Shown here piece by piece: positions 33,582-42,296 of a DNA stretch of 49,418 nucleotides. Every line of letters begins with the position of its first letter. Within the stretch, counting starts at the first letter, position 1. This DNA comes from a bacterium (GTDB taxonomy: Bacteria; Bacteroidota; Bacteroidia; NS11-12g; UBA955). The stretch lies in assembly GCA_029945665.1 (NCBI GenBank), contig JAQSCZ010000016.1, positions 1 to 49,418 of the forward strand, given 5' to 3'. The translations under genes and the position numbers were made by a program. The notes beneath the pieces are model-generated. The model did no database searches and was not told the origin of the DNA. It was given only the letters and a program-made list of their open reading frames with translations.

Positions 33582-34460
33582 ATGAGTGTTATTAAATTTC
33601 CATATATAGCCGGAATAATGAGTAGCAGAAGTAGGCGACACGCAAAAACAGTTGCATTTGTCAATGCTGCCAATATCACAAACACAAACTTAATTACGGC
33701 AATTGACACCTTCTTTATTACAATTGATTCGGTAATAAATAAATGTGAGTATATAAAATTTGATATAACTGATTTAACTGGTGGTACTAATTCGCAAAGA
33801 TTATCTCAAATGAAATGGAACGCAGTTAATCCGGTAGATTCTGATTCCGCATACAGAAGCATTTATATTAATGCACCTCTTGCGAATACAAATGGAATAA
33901 CATTCGATGGTATCTCCCAATATGAAAACACAAAATGCACACCTTCAAACTGCACTAGAATAACTTCGGCTGTTACATCATTAATGCGCTCAAACAAATG
34001 GATATCTGGCTATGGAAGTATTCAAGGTGGAGCAGTTGGAACAGGCAATTGTTGCACTGTGTTAAGTGAAGTTTGGGGTGGTGATTATAATTTATTTGGC
34101 ATCAATACAGATGGTCAGGGAGCAGTAGCCTACCAAGCCGCAGATGGAATTTCAAAGAACTCATTAACTACCGCCTATAGGCTTACTTATGGAGCCAATA
34201 TTATTAGGCGAAATAATGTATTTATTATCTCCATAGGAAGGCAATCTAATGGGAATCTTACAAATCAAGCTTTATACAGGGGTTGTTGGAATAACTTAGG
34301 AACCGAAGCAGGGTTTGCTAATTGCAGAATGAGTGGTGAAATATTTGGCGCATTTGCATCAATCTCTGAAATATCATTGGTAGAAAATGCACTCAACGAC
34401 TTTAATAAAGAAGTAGAATTAATATTCGGATTAACAGTTGGAACAAGAAGTAACTATTAA
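33582..34460 (+). CDS. Beta-rich candidate receptor-binding protein
   Basis: A 292-aa protein with a basic N-terminus ('SSRSRRHAK') and a long aromatic, Asn/Gly-rich beta domain ('FDGISQYENTKCTPSNCTR', 'GYGSIQGGAVGTGNCCTVL'). This is typical of lectin- or tail-spike-like proteins. It follows the other beta-rich gene by 3 bases. No family is recognised. Confidence 0.5.
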   Translation: MSVIKFPYIAGIMSSRSRRHAKTVAFVNAANITNTNLITAIDTFFITIDSVINKCEYIKFDITDLTGGTNSQRLSQMKWNAVNPVDSDSAYRSIYINAPLANTNGITFDGISQYENTKCTPSNCTRITSAVTSLMRSNKWISGYGSIQGGAVGTGNCCTVLSEVWGGDYNLFGINTDGQGAVAYQAADGISKNSLTTAYRLTYGANIIRRNNVFIISIGRQSNGNLTNQALYRGCWNNLGTEAGFANCRMSGEIFGAFASISEISLVENALNDFNKEVELIFGLTVGTRSNY

Positions 34461-34471
34461 ATAAAAAGTAT

Positions 34472-34720
34472 ATGGCAGAAACTAAGAAAAAACATTATGT
34501 AACACCTTTAGAAGATGTTGCAGAAAATCAAAGAAAGCAAAACGGGGATGGGATGCAATTGTTTTACAGGAAAAATAATACTGGAGAATATGTAACACCA
34601 GAAGGTTCTGAGTTAGAATTTCCATTAATAGATTGGAAAAATCTATCAGCTAAAGAACTTGGAATTTCAGATTTTCCGGCGGAAACACCAGGTGATCCAA
34701 AAGACATTAATCCCAAATAA
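34472..34720 (+). CDS. 82-aa hypothetical protein
   Basis: A short charged protein with no hydrophobic segment, 11 bases after the spike candidate. Possibly a chaperone or small virion component. No family recognised. Confidence 0.4.
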   Translation: MAETKKKHYVTPLEDVAENQRKQNGDGMQLFYRKNNTGEYVTPEGSELEFPLIDWKNLSAKELGISDFPAETPGDPKDINPK

Positions 34721-34753
34721 ACCACACCAATACTTGTATACCCGCAATTAGAT

Positions 34754-35353
34754 ATGACAAAAGCAAATTTTCGATACATACTACAAACTTTATCAGTGAT
34801 AATAGTTACGGCTGTAATTTATATAATCATTCAAAAGTATAAAGTAAAAAATGACAGTATTATCCAGGTTAAAAATGCAGATACAACAATTGCTATTACT
34901 CACTTTACAGATAGTACAAGTCATGTAATTAATAATATCAATTATTACGTTACAAAAACAATCACAACCAATATTCCTGCGGTTATTGATACTCAGGCTG
35001 TTCTTAAAGATTATTATTCCAAAAAAACAGGGAGCAATAATTACAGGGATTCAAATATGTCAATAACTGTTTTTGATACCCTATTCAAGAATTCTATTGT
35101 AGGTAGAGGTTTAAATTATAAAATATTAAGACCTAACACCACTATTGAAAAGACTATCACAAATACAGTTACAAAAACCATTGAACGAAAGTCAAGAGAT
35201 TGGTATGTGGGAAGCGGTTACACCACACAATACGGGATTTATCCTACACTATCATTCGTTACAAATAAATGGCAAGTAAACACTGGAGCATTTTATTTTA
35301 ATCCCAAAAATCAAGTTTATCCATTCATTAATTTACAAATCAAAATCAAATAA
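34754..35353 (+). CDS. Single-TM protein with periplasm-facing domain (possible spanin-like)
   Basis: A 199-aa protein with an N-terminal membrane span (~8-27, 'YILQTLSVIIVTAVIYIIIQ') and a Thr/Asn-rich outside domain ending in beta strands ('WYVGSGYTTQYGIYPTLSF'). Proteins of this shape are common next to phage holins in Bacteroidota and may serve as spanin-like or structural factors. Not assigned to a family. Confidence 0.5.
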   Translation: MTKANFRYILQTLSVIIVTAVIYIIIQKYKVKNDSIIQVKNADTTIAITHFTDSTSHVINNINYYVTKTITTNIPAVIDTQAVLKDYYSKKTGSNNYRDSNMSITVFDTLFKNSIVGRGLNYKILRPNTTIEKTITNTVTKTIERKSRDWYVGSGYTTQYGIYPTLSFVTNKWQVNTGAFYFNPKNQVYPFINLQIKIK

Positions 35354-35359
35354 TCAACC

Positions 35360-35509
35360 ATGACAACAAAATCAAAAGCAGCCTCTAAAGCAAAAACCAA
35401 AGGTAAGAAAGCCCCTAAGTCTGCTAAAAAAGCAGCACAAAAGGAAGCAGGAAAACCAGATGAGCAGGTAATTCAATTTCATAGAAACGTGAAATTTTCA
35501 AAAGGGTAA
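35360..35509 (+). CDS. 49-aa Lys/Ala-rich basic protein (DNA-condensing candidate)
   Basis: The first ~30 residues are almost all K, A, S, T and P ('AASKAKTKGKKAPKSAKKAA'), like histone H1 tails or viral core proteins. The end is more ordinary ('DEQVIQFHRNVKFSKG'). It sits 6 bases after the previous gene. Likely neutralises packaged DNA (inference). Confidence 0.55.
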   Translation: MTTKSKAASKAKTKGKKAPKSAKKAAQKEAGKPDEQVIQFHRNVKFSKG

Positions 35510-35541
35510 AATCAATTAACAATTAAATAAACAAAAAAAAC

Positions 35542-35769
35542 ATGCCACTTCCAATTCTAGCAGTAGGAGCTATCGGTGCAGGTATCGAAGCTCTAACAGG
35601 TGTTGTACGTAAAACCGTTAAAGGGCTTAAGGGTAAAACTACAAAACGCAAACCAAAAGCGAAAGCAAAACGGAAAAAATCATCCTCTTCAGGCAAAAAA
35701 GCTAATGGAACTTTGAAAAAAGGTTTCCGTTATGCAAAAGGCGGAAGAGTTGTAAAAGCAAAAGGTTAG
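35542..35769 (+). CDS. 75-aa basic protein with hydrophobic N-terminus
   Basis: Residues 3-24 are hydrophobic ('LPILAVGAIGAGIEALTGVV'). The rest is Lys/Arg-rich ('KGKTTKRKPKAKAKRKKSSS', 'GFRYAKGGRVVKAKG'). A membrane-touching, DNA-binding core-type protein is plausible. It follows an A-rich leader and precedes a hairpin, as expected for an abundant product. Confidence 0.55.
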   Translation: MPLPILAVGAIGAGIEALTGVVRKTVKGLKGKTTKRKPKAKAKRKKSSSSGKKANGTLKKGFRYAKGGRVVKAKG

Positions 35770-35784
35770 TAAGGTTTGAAATTC

Positions 35785-35814
35785 AGTGCGGCGAGGGTTT
35801 TCCCTTACCGCATT
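35785..35814 (+). terminator. Bulged hairpin after the basic-protein genes
   Basis: AGTGCGG-(CGA)-GGG-TTTT-CCC-(TTA)-CCGCATT forms a stem with a symmetrical internal loop 15 bases after the stop at 35769. There is no good T run, so it may attenuate rather than end transcription. Confidence 0.4.
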
Positions 35815-35871
35815 GATTTCATAATTGACATAGCCCATTAAATATCCCTAAAAAACCCTTAAACCTAACCA

Positions 35872-36174
35872 ATGATACTTAAACAAATAAAACCAGACAC
35901 CTTCGACCTAAGATCGATTAAAATGAATGAACTGGAACACGTTATACAAGGCTTACAATTATTGCAAGATAACAATACCAACATTCTGAACAAACCGATA
36001 ACCGAACAACAAAAAATTTACATTGATGCAATGATGGCAAATTCCAATATTACTGAAGATAAAAAGATAGTGAAAGAAACAATCCTTTCTCAGTGGGATG
36101 AAATAGCAGCCACCATGCAAAAAAATAGCTTCACTATTCAAAAAACACTTACTGAAATAAGAACAATAAAATAA
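35872..36174 (+). CDS. 100-aa helical hypothetical protein
   Basis: A soluble helical protein ('NELEHVIQGLQLLQDNNTNI' start). No family is recognised. It lies just before the holin gene. Confidence 0.45.
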   Translation: MILKQIKPDTFDLRSIKMNELEHVIQGLQLLQDNNTNILNKPITEQQKIYIDAMMANSNITEDKKIVKETILSQWDEIAATMQKNSFTIQKTLTEIRTIK

Positions 36175-36187
36175 TTCTAAAAAAAAT

Positions 36188-36682
36188 ATGAACCACACAA
36201 AACCAAATCAACTGCTGGAAGTTAAGGATTTTTTAAATTCCTTCTTTGGTTTAAAAACACCTATTATCAATATTTCAGCAGGATTTTCAGCCTACTGGAT
36301 AAGTAATTATCACAAGATATTTATTGATAATGATAAAGTATTTTTAGCCATTACAGCAGTTATACTTTTGGATTTCATATTTGGTGTTACAGCCAATATT
36401 AACGATTTTAGAACTAGAAAGGCATTAAAATTAGTATGGTACTTAACAGGATATTGGGCAATAGCCGCAACAACCATTACAGTTGAATTGGCTTTTAAAT
36501 CTGCGTTCTGGCTTACTGATACGATAATGCTCACAATTATTACTTTTCAATTTATATCTATCCTTAAGAATGCCTGTAAATGTGGCATTCTTACCAATGC
36601 TCAGTTTAAAGCAATTTTGGATAAAATTGATAAGCACAAGGATTATACAACCGATGAAACCAGTCCGTCTCCCAACTTATAA
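36188..36682 (+). CDS. Phage-type holin (holin 4/toxin-secretion family-like)
   Basis: A 164-aa membrane protein with three to four spans (~28-43, 56-73, 86-106, 112-124). 'VFLAITAVILLDFIFGVTAN' followed by a basic turn with R-K and 'YWAIAATTITVELAF' is the pattern of the Bacteroidota phage_holin_4-type family. It would open the inner membrane for the GH108 lysozyme and CHAP hydrolase encoded in the same module. Confidence 0.75.
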   Translation: MNHTKPNQLLEVKDFLNSFFGLKTPIINISAGFSAYWISNYHKIFIDNDKVFLAITAVILLDFIFGVTANINDFRTRKALKLVWYLTGYWAIAATTITVELAFKSAFWLTDTIMLTIITFQFISILKNACKCGILTNAQFKAILDKIDKHKDYTTDETSPSPNL

Positions 36683-36705
36683 CCTACATCAGAACAATTC
36701 AATTA

Positions 36706-39700
36706 ATGTTAAGTCATTCTGAAAAGGATTTTTGTGAAAAAGTAAAGGCGCTTATTCTTGATAATATCCAGAATGGTGGTAAATCGGCACGAAAGGATAG
36801 TCTTGAAAAATTGGCTAAAACCTTTGGCATTGATGACCAAACAGAAGTAAAAGAACTGGCTGAATATGCCATTGTGCAAATGGCCCGTAAAATTGCCATG
36901 CAACCGGATCAACCACATGATCAGTATGCGAAAATTGTTGAACTTTATAATTCTCAGCCCACTTTATCCCATAGAAGTAGTACCAGTATGATTTATCAGC
37001 AATATAGCACACCAGCTCCTATTGCTTTTATTGGTGGTTTGTGGTGTATGGATAAAAATGAATTAGGGAGTATTAAACGCAGTGGGGGCTTCACTAAAAA
37101 TCATTTTGCACCATCAAAATCCACATATAGTCCAAATGATTATTCAAAACCCCTTGTTTTAGAACCAAGTGCCGGAAACGGATTGTTTACCACTGCTTTT
37201 AATCCTCAGAATGTTTGGGTAAACGAAATAGATAAATTCAGGGCAAAAATATTAAGCGATCAGGGTTATTACAAAGTAACTGAAATGGATGCAAGTATTC
37301 CAGCCAATTTTGAAAAGCTATTCGGTAAATTCGATATCGTTACTTCAAATCCTCCCTTCGATTCATTACAGCACGATATAACCTTCAATGGAAGTGAATT
37401 TGGCGTACTCGATCATTTAATGGCAGCAATAGCACTTGAATGTTTAAAGCCTAATGGAAAGGCGGCTATAATAATTGGCGGTCATACTGCATACGATAAT
37501 AAGGGAAGAGTGCAGGCAGGGAAGAACAGGAAATTTATTTCTTACCTCTACCAGAATTATAATGTTGAAGATATTATCAGTATTAACTCAAAACAATTAT
37601 ACACCAAACAAGGAACAGGTTTTAATGTAAGACTTATACTTATAGATGGTAAAAAAGCAGTTAAAAGTGGTTTTCCTCCCCTATTCCATGATTTAGATAT
37701 TGAAAAACAAAAAATAGTCAACACGTTTGATGAATTATACAGCAGAATTTTTCCAATGAAACAACAAAATACAAAAACACTTGAGCTGGAAGCAGAGGCA
37801 TTGGTGCTCGAATTAGAGTTAACAAATCTCAATGGATTTAATGGAGCTTCACCAATGAAATATCCAATACAGCCAATAACTTACAATATCCTGAATGGAC
37901 CAGGCGATGTCGATTTACCTGATTACGTGCCTGAAATAAAACTAACGTTTAAAAAAAGTACCGCAAAGCTCATACCTGCTGACTTTACTATAAACAATAG
38001 TCAGTCAATTAACTCACTTATAAAAAAGTTATGGCAGAGAAATACAATTGAAGTTGCCGAGAGATTTTTTATAATATTCCTTTCCAGGGCAAACAAGCCT
38101 ATTGGCTGGTTGAATGTTAGTCTTGGAACAAAAACAGGCACAATGGTTGACCCTGCACAGGTAGTTGCAGTAGCCGCTAAAACAAATTGCTCTGGAGCTA
38201 TCATTGCTCATAATCATCCTTCAGGGAATTTAAGAGCAAGTGAAGCCGATTTACAATTGACAAGAAAATTAAAAGAAGCTCTTAAACTTATTGATGTCGT
38301 ATTATTGGATCATTTAATTGTGACAACCGATGGCTATACTTCGTTTGCAGATGAAGGTTTGTTTGGACTTACTGGCTTAGGGATGGCATATACTCCGGTA
38401 TCGGATGCTTGTAATACCTTGAATGTAGATGTTTCAGACAGTATGGCTTTTGAAACGCATGAAGCATTGCGTAAAATGCAAGTTGAAGTGGGTGGTGATG
38501 TAACAGAATTTGTGAGAGAAAAATTAAATTATCCTACCAAATTGGATTTATGCAAGGCTTTAATGGCCGAACAGATTGATGGAGTTGCAACGGCCATTTA
38601 CAATATTGAAAAAAGAGATAATTTTTTGATTATCGGTGATCAGACAGGAATCGGCAAAGGCAGACAAGCTGCAAGTATTATCAGGTATGGTGTTGAAAAT
38701 AAATTAACACCTGTATTCCTTACCGAAAAGGATACACTCTTTAGCGATATGTACCGGGATTTAATTGATATCGGTTGCGGTCATTATAAACCATTTATTG
38801 TAAATGCCAGGTCTAAAAAATCGAATGTAAAGGGAGAAGATGCCAATGGAAACCAGATTATCATTCACCGTGCTCCAGAGAAAACTTTGCAAAAGGATCT
38901 TATTCTGCACCCAGAGAAAATAAAAGGACAATTTGATTTCATCATGTCCACCTATTCGCAGTTTAATCGCAATGGGATAGTATTAAAAGGTAAAGACAAA
39001 GGACAGGATAAAAGGGATGATAAAGGCAGATTTTTAGAAGCGGTATCGGTTAATAATATTATGATACTCGATGAAAGTCATAATGCAGGTGGTGATTCTA
39101 AAACTGGAAAATTCGTTACCGGTTGTGTCGCTTCATCAAAAGGTGGTGCATTTTTAAGTGCCACATTTGCTAAAACACCTGAAAATATGCCACTGTATGC
39201 TGCTAAAACAGCTTTACAAGATGCCAATATGAAACCGGAAGACTTTATTCAAGCGTTTATTAAAGGTGGTGTAGCATTGCAGGAAGTAATCTCTGCGCAA
39301 TTAGTTGAAGAAGGGCAAATGATACGCAGACAGCGTGTTTTAGGTGATTTAAAAGTATCAAAAATTATTTTAACCGATCAGGCAATTGAACATGCTTCCA
39401 TTGCAGATAAAATAACTGCTGTAATGCGCAGAATTGTTCTTTTTGAAAAAATGTATATTGAGGAAATTGTTGAAAATGCCGATGATGAGTTGGTAACCAG
39501 TCAAGGTTCCGCAGCAAAAGCAGCCGGCGGCAAAGCTGGTGCAACTTCCTCTCCTTATTTCAGCAAACTGTTCAACGTCATTAATCAAATGTTATTCTCC
39601 ATAAAGGCGAAAGAAGTTGCTGAAGAAACAATAAAGGAATTAATGCAAGGCAAAAAAGTAGTTATTGCCTTCTCCAGTACAATGGGTGCATTCCTATCCA

Positions 39701-42282
39701 ATACAGCAGTAGGTGAAATAATCAATGCTGATTTTACCGAAGTGTTAAAGCGAGGACTGGATAGTACATTGAGTTATACTGAAAAGGATTCATCAGGCAA
39801 AGGAACCAAAATAATCATTCCATTGGATAGCTTGTCATTTGAAGGTCAGAAAGAATATCATAATATCATGAAAGATATAGCAATAGCGAGCACTGGAATT
39901 ACTGTATCACCAATTGATATCTTAATTCAAGAGATAGAAAAAGCAGGTTTTAAAGTTGCAGAGGTTACTGGTAGAAACAAGAAATTGCAGTATAGCTTCT
40001 CAGATGAAGATGTTCAGAACATTAAACGTATTGAAGCAACTAAACCAAAAAGGAAAATCAATAAAGACGACAATGAGGAAGGTGAAAATGAGGAGGAGGA
40101 TGACACCATGAGTGGATTGGGCAATGCTGAAACAGTTTACAAAAAAAATACATTGGCCTTAGTGATGCCTAGAGAGCCGAAAGACAAAACGGAAGCCTTC
40201 TATGAATTTAATAATAACGATGTCGATGTGCTATTGCTTAACCAATCAGGCTCAACAGGAGTGTCAGCTCATGCTGTAACAACCAAAAGAGTTCCTTTGG
40301 ATAAAGTAAAAACCAGAGTGATGATATTTTTGCAAAGCGAATTAAATATTAACACGCAAGTTCAGAAAATTGGCAGGATCAACCGAACTGGGCAGGTGCT
40401 ACCACCGGAATACAAATATATCACTTCCATTATTCCGGCAGAACAACGAATGATGATGATGATGATGATGAAAATTAAATCATTGGATGCCAATACATCT
40501 TCCAATCAAAAAAACAGTGATAACATTATTGATGTTCCTGATTTTCTTAATAAATATGGGGATGAAGTGGTATTGCAATACTTAATTGACAACCCGGAAA
40601 TCAATACTAGAATAGGAGATCCTGCTAAACTGAATGGTGCAGACGATGAAAGTGAGGAAAGTGAGAATCCAATTAGAGGGTTGGCGCACAAAGCATCAGG
40701 CAAAGTAGCTATTCTTTCTGTAAAAGAACAGGAGCATTTTTATACCAATGTAATGGAAAGTTACAAAAAGGAAATACTGAAGCTGAAGCAGCAAGGAAAG
40801 TATGACCTCGAAATGGAGAATAAAAACTACAAGTCGGTTACATTAGGCAGACAAATATTATATGTCAATCCAACACCAGGTAAATCTGTATTCGCCAATC
40901 ATTCCTTTATGGAACATGTTGAAATTGACAATTTGGTGAAACCATATAGCCAGTATGAGGTTCAGGAGAAAATAAATGAAAAAATTAAAGGCTTTAATTC
41001 TCCAAAGGATTACACCAACCAATTAGAATCTGAATTTGATTTGTTTGCGCAAAAAAAGTTAAATAACATCAGTGCGGAACTTCTCGAATGGCATAAAAGC
41101 AAAATCGGTAAAATTAAAGAAGAAAAAGCCTTCTTAAAATTGGATGATCAGTATGCGATGGAGCAATACATTGAAGACCGCACAAAAGAACTGGATAAAC
41201 AAAGGGATGATAAAACTGAGAAAGCACAGGAAGAATACAATAAACACGTTACCTATGTAAAAATGACCTTCCGTTATTTTGTACCCGGTAAGTCGGTTGA
41301 ATTTCCTACCTCTATCATTGCAGGTGGTGCAATTTATTCAAAAGCGGTTTTTATAGGTTACGATATAGCCATGAATAAAGAAAACCCCTACACACCGGGT
41401 AATATCTATTTGGCATTTGCTATGGCCGACAGCAATAGACACTTTGATTTAAATATCGTTAATGATGGCAGGCAGCAAGTAGATTTATGTCGTGCAAATA
41501 GTTACGATGTAAAATCGGATTATCTTGAAAACTGGAATGAACTATGTGGAAGGTCGAATAAGAACAGAGTAGAGCGCTATATAATTACCGGCAATTTATT
41601 GCAAACACTTTCCGATGGCAATTATGGTAGTGGGACGCTCGTAAACTATACCATTCAAAGTGGTGGCACTTCCAAAGGATACATTATGCCAGACAAGTGG
41701 AAACCTAATTATGATGTCACCAAAACAAGCAATGCACCTAATATTCTCATTCCTGTTCCTGTATATATGGCCAGAGAATTCATTAAACAAAATGCCAGGT
41801 CAAACAGACCATTGAAAACCAATACGTCTAATGTAACATTTGCCCGTAATTATGATGGTAATTTTACTATCAATGTACCTGTCAGTAAAACACAAGGAGG
41901 AAGTATTTTTTTGAATACAGATTTGATGGAATTGGTTGTCGGTAAAAACTTCAATAAAAGGGGTGATTTGATGGTCGGTGTTTGTTTTGAGAACAAAATA
42001 GATGAAGCCCTTCAACATTTACAAAAAGTAAACAAGCTGAATGTAATGGTGACCTCCGAAGAATTGAAAAACATTGATATACCGGAAGGAAAAGCCCCAG
42101 ACGTACAACCTGAACCAAAAGCAACCAATGCACCAAAGATACACATTGTTTCAGTCCCTACGGTTGATATTGTGGAACCTGAAAAGGCAGACGATACTCT
42201 AGATAATACAATAATGATACTTGAACTGGAAGCGGAAGCCCTTGCACTGGAGTTGCAATTGCTAAATATGGATGAACATTAA
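36706..42282 (+). CDS. 1858-aa DarB-like protein: N6-adenine methyltransferase, JAB/RadC domain, Strawberry-notch helicase
   Basis: The N-terminal part has an N6-adenine methyltransferase signature: 'LEPSAGNGLF' (~152) and 'VTSNPPFDSL' (~212, NPPF). A RadC/JAB metalloprotease-like domain follows, with 'AHNHPSGNLRASEAD' at ~501. Then a Sno-type superfamily 2 helicase: 'GDQTGIGKGRQA' (~644), 'MILDESHNAGG' (~787), and 'QKIGRINRTGQ' (~1220). The helicase-methyltransferase pairing resembles phage P1 DarB, an antirestriction protein carried in virions. GLG-type sites fall between domains: LTGLG 555-559 after JAB and MSGLG 1135-1139 in an acidic linker. 'LELEAEAL' motifs occur at 359 and 1839. There is a seven-Met run at ~1248. 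Inference: injected and processed defence-inhibitor protein. Confidence 0.8.
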   Translation: MLSHSEKDFCEKVKALILDNIQNGGKSARKDSLEKLAKTFGIDDQTEVKELAEYAIVQMARKIAMQPDQPHDQYAKIVELYNSQPTLSHRSSTSMIYQQYSTPAPIAFIGGLWCMDKNELGSIKRSGGFTKNHFAPSKSTYSPNDYSKPLVLEPSAGNGLFTTAFNPQNVWVNEIDKFRAKILSDQGYYKVTEMDASIPANFEKLFGKFDIVTSNPPFDSLQHDITFNGSEFGVLDHLMAAIALECLKPNGKAAIIIGGHTAYDNKGRVQAGKNRKFISYLYQNYNVEDIISINSKQLYTKQGTGFNVRLILIDGKKAVKSGFPPLFHDLDIEKQKIVNTFDELYSRIFPMKQQNTKTLELEAEALVLELELTNLNGFNGASPMKYPIQPITYNILNGPGDVDLPDYVPEIKLTFKKSTAKLIPADFTINNSQSINSLIKKLWQRNTIEVAERFFIIFLSRANKPIGWLNVSLGTKTGTMVDPAQVVAVAAKTNCSGAIIAHNHPSGNLRASEADLQLTRKLKEALKLIDVVLLDHLIVTTDGYTSFADEGLFGLTGLGMAYTPVSDACNTLNVDVSDSMAFETHEALRKMQVEVGGDVTEFVREKLNYPTKLDLCKALMAEQIDGVATAIYNIEKRDNFLIIGDQTGIGKGRQAASIIRYGVENKLTPVFLTEKDTLFSDMYRDLIDIGCGHYKPFIVNARSKKSNVKGEDANGNQIIIHRAPEKTLQKDLILHPEKIKGQFDFIMSTYSQFNRNGIVLKGKDKGQDKRDDKGRFLEAVSVNNIMILDESHNAGGDSKTGKFVTGCVASSKGGAFLSATFAKTPENMPLYAAKTALQDANMKPEDFIQAFIKGGVALQEVISAQLVEEGQMIRRQRVLGDLKVSKIILTDQAIEHASIADKITAVMRRIVLFEKMYIEEIVENADDELVTSQGSAAKAAGGKAGATSSPYFSKLFNVINQMLFSIKAKEVAEETIKELMQGKKVVIAFSSTMGAFLSNTAVGEIINADFTEVLKRGLDSTLSYTEKDSSGKGTKIIIPLDSLSFEGQKEYHNIMKDIAIASTGITVSPIDILIQEIEKAGFKVAEVTGRNKKLQYSFSDEDVQNIKRIEATKPKRKINKDDNEEGENEEEDDTMSGLGNAETVYKKNTLALVMPREPKDKTEAFYEFNNNDVDVLLLNQSGSTGVSAHAVTTKRVPLDKVKTRVMIFLQSELNINTQVQKIGRINRTGQVLPPEYKYITSIIPAEQRMMMMMMMKIKSLDANTSSNQKNSDNIIDVPDFLNKYGDEVVLQYLIDNPEINTRIGDPAKLNGADDESEESENPIRGLAHKASGKVAILSVKEQEHFYTNVMESYKKEILKLKQQGKYDLEMENKNYKSVTLGRQILYVNPTPGKSVFANHSFMEHVEIDNLVKPYSQYEVQEKINEKIKGFNSPKDYTNQLESEFDLFAQKKLNNISAELLEWHKSKIGKIKEEKAFLKLDDQYAMEQYIEDRTKELDKQRDDKTEKAQEEYNKHVTYVKMTFRYFVPGKSVEFPTSIIAGGAIYSKAVFIGYDIAMNKENPYTPGNIYLAFAMADSNRHFDLNIVNDGRQQVDLCRANSYDVKSDYLENWNELCGRSNKNRVERYIITGNLLQTLSDGNYGSGTLVNYTIQSGGTSKGYIMPDKWKPNYDVTKTSNAPNILIPVPVYMAREFIKQNARSNRPLKTNTSNVTFARNYDGNFTINVPVSKTQGGSIFLNTDLMELVVGKNFNKRGDLMVGVCFENKIDEALQHLQKVNKLNVMVTSEELKNIDIPEGKAPDVQPEPKATNAPKIHIVSVPTVDIVEPEKADDTLDNTIMILELEAEALALELQLLNMDEH

Positions 42283-42296
42283 ACAAATTAAAAAAA

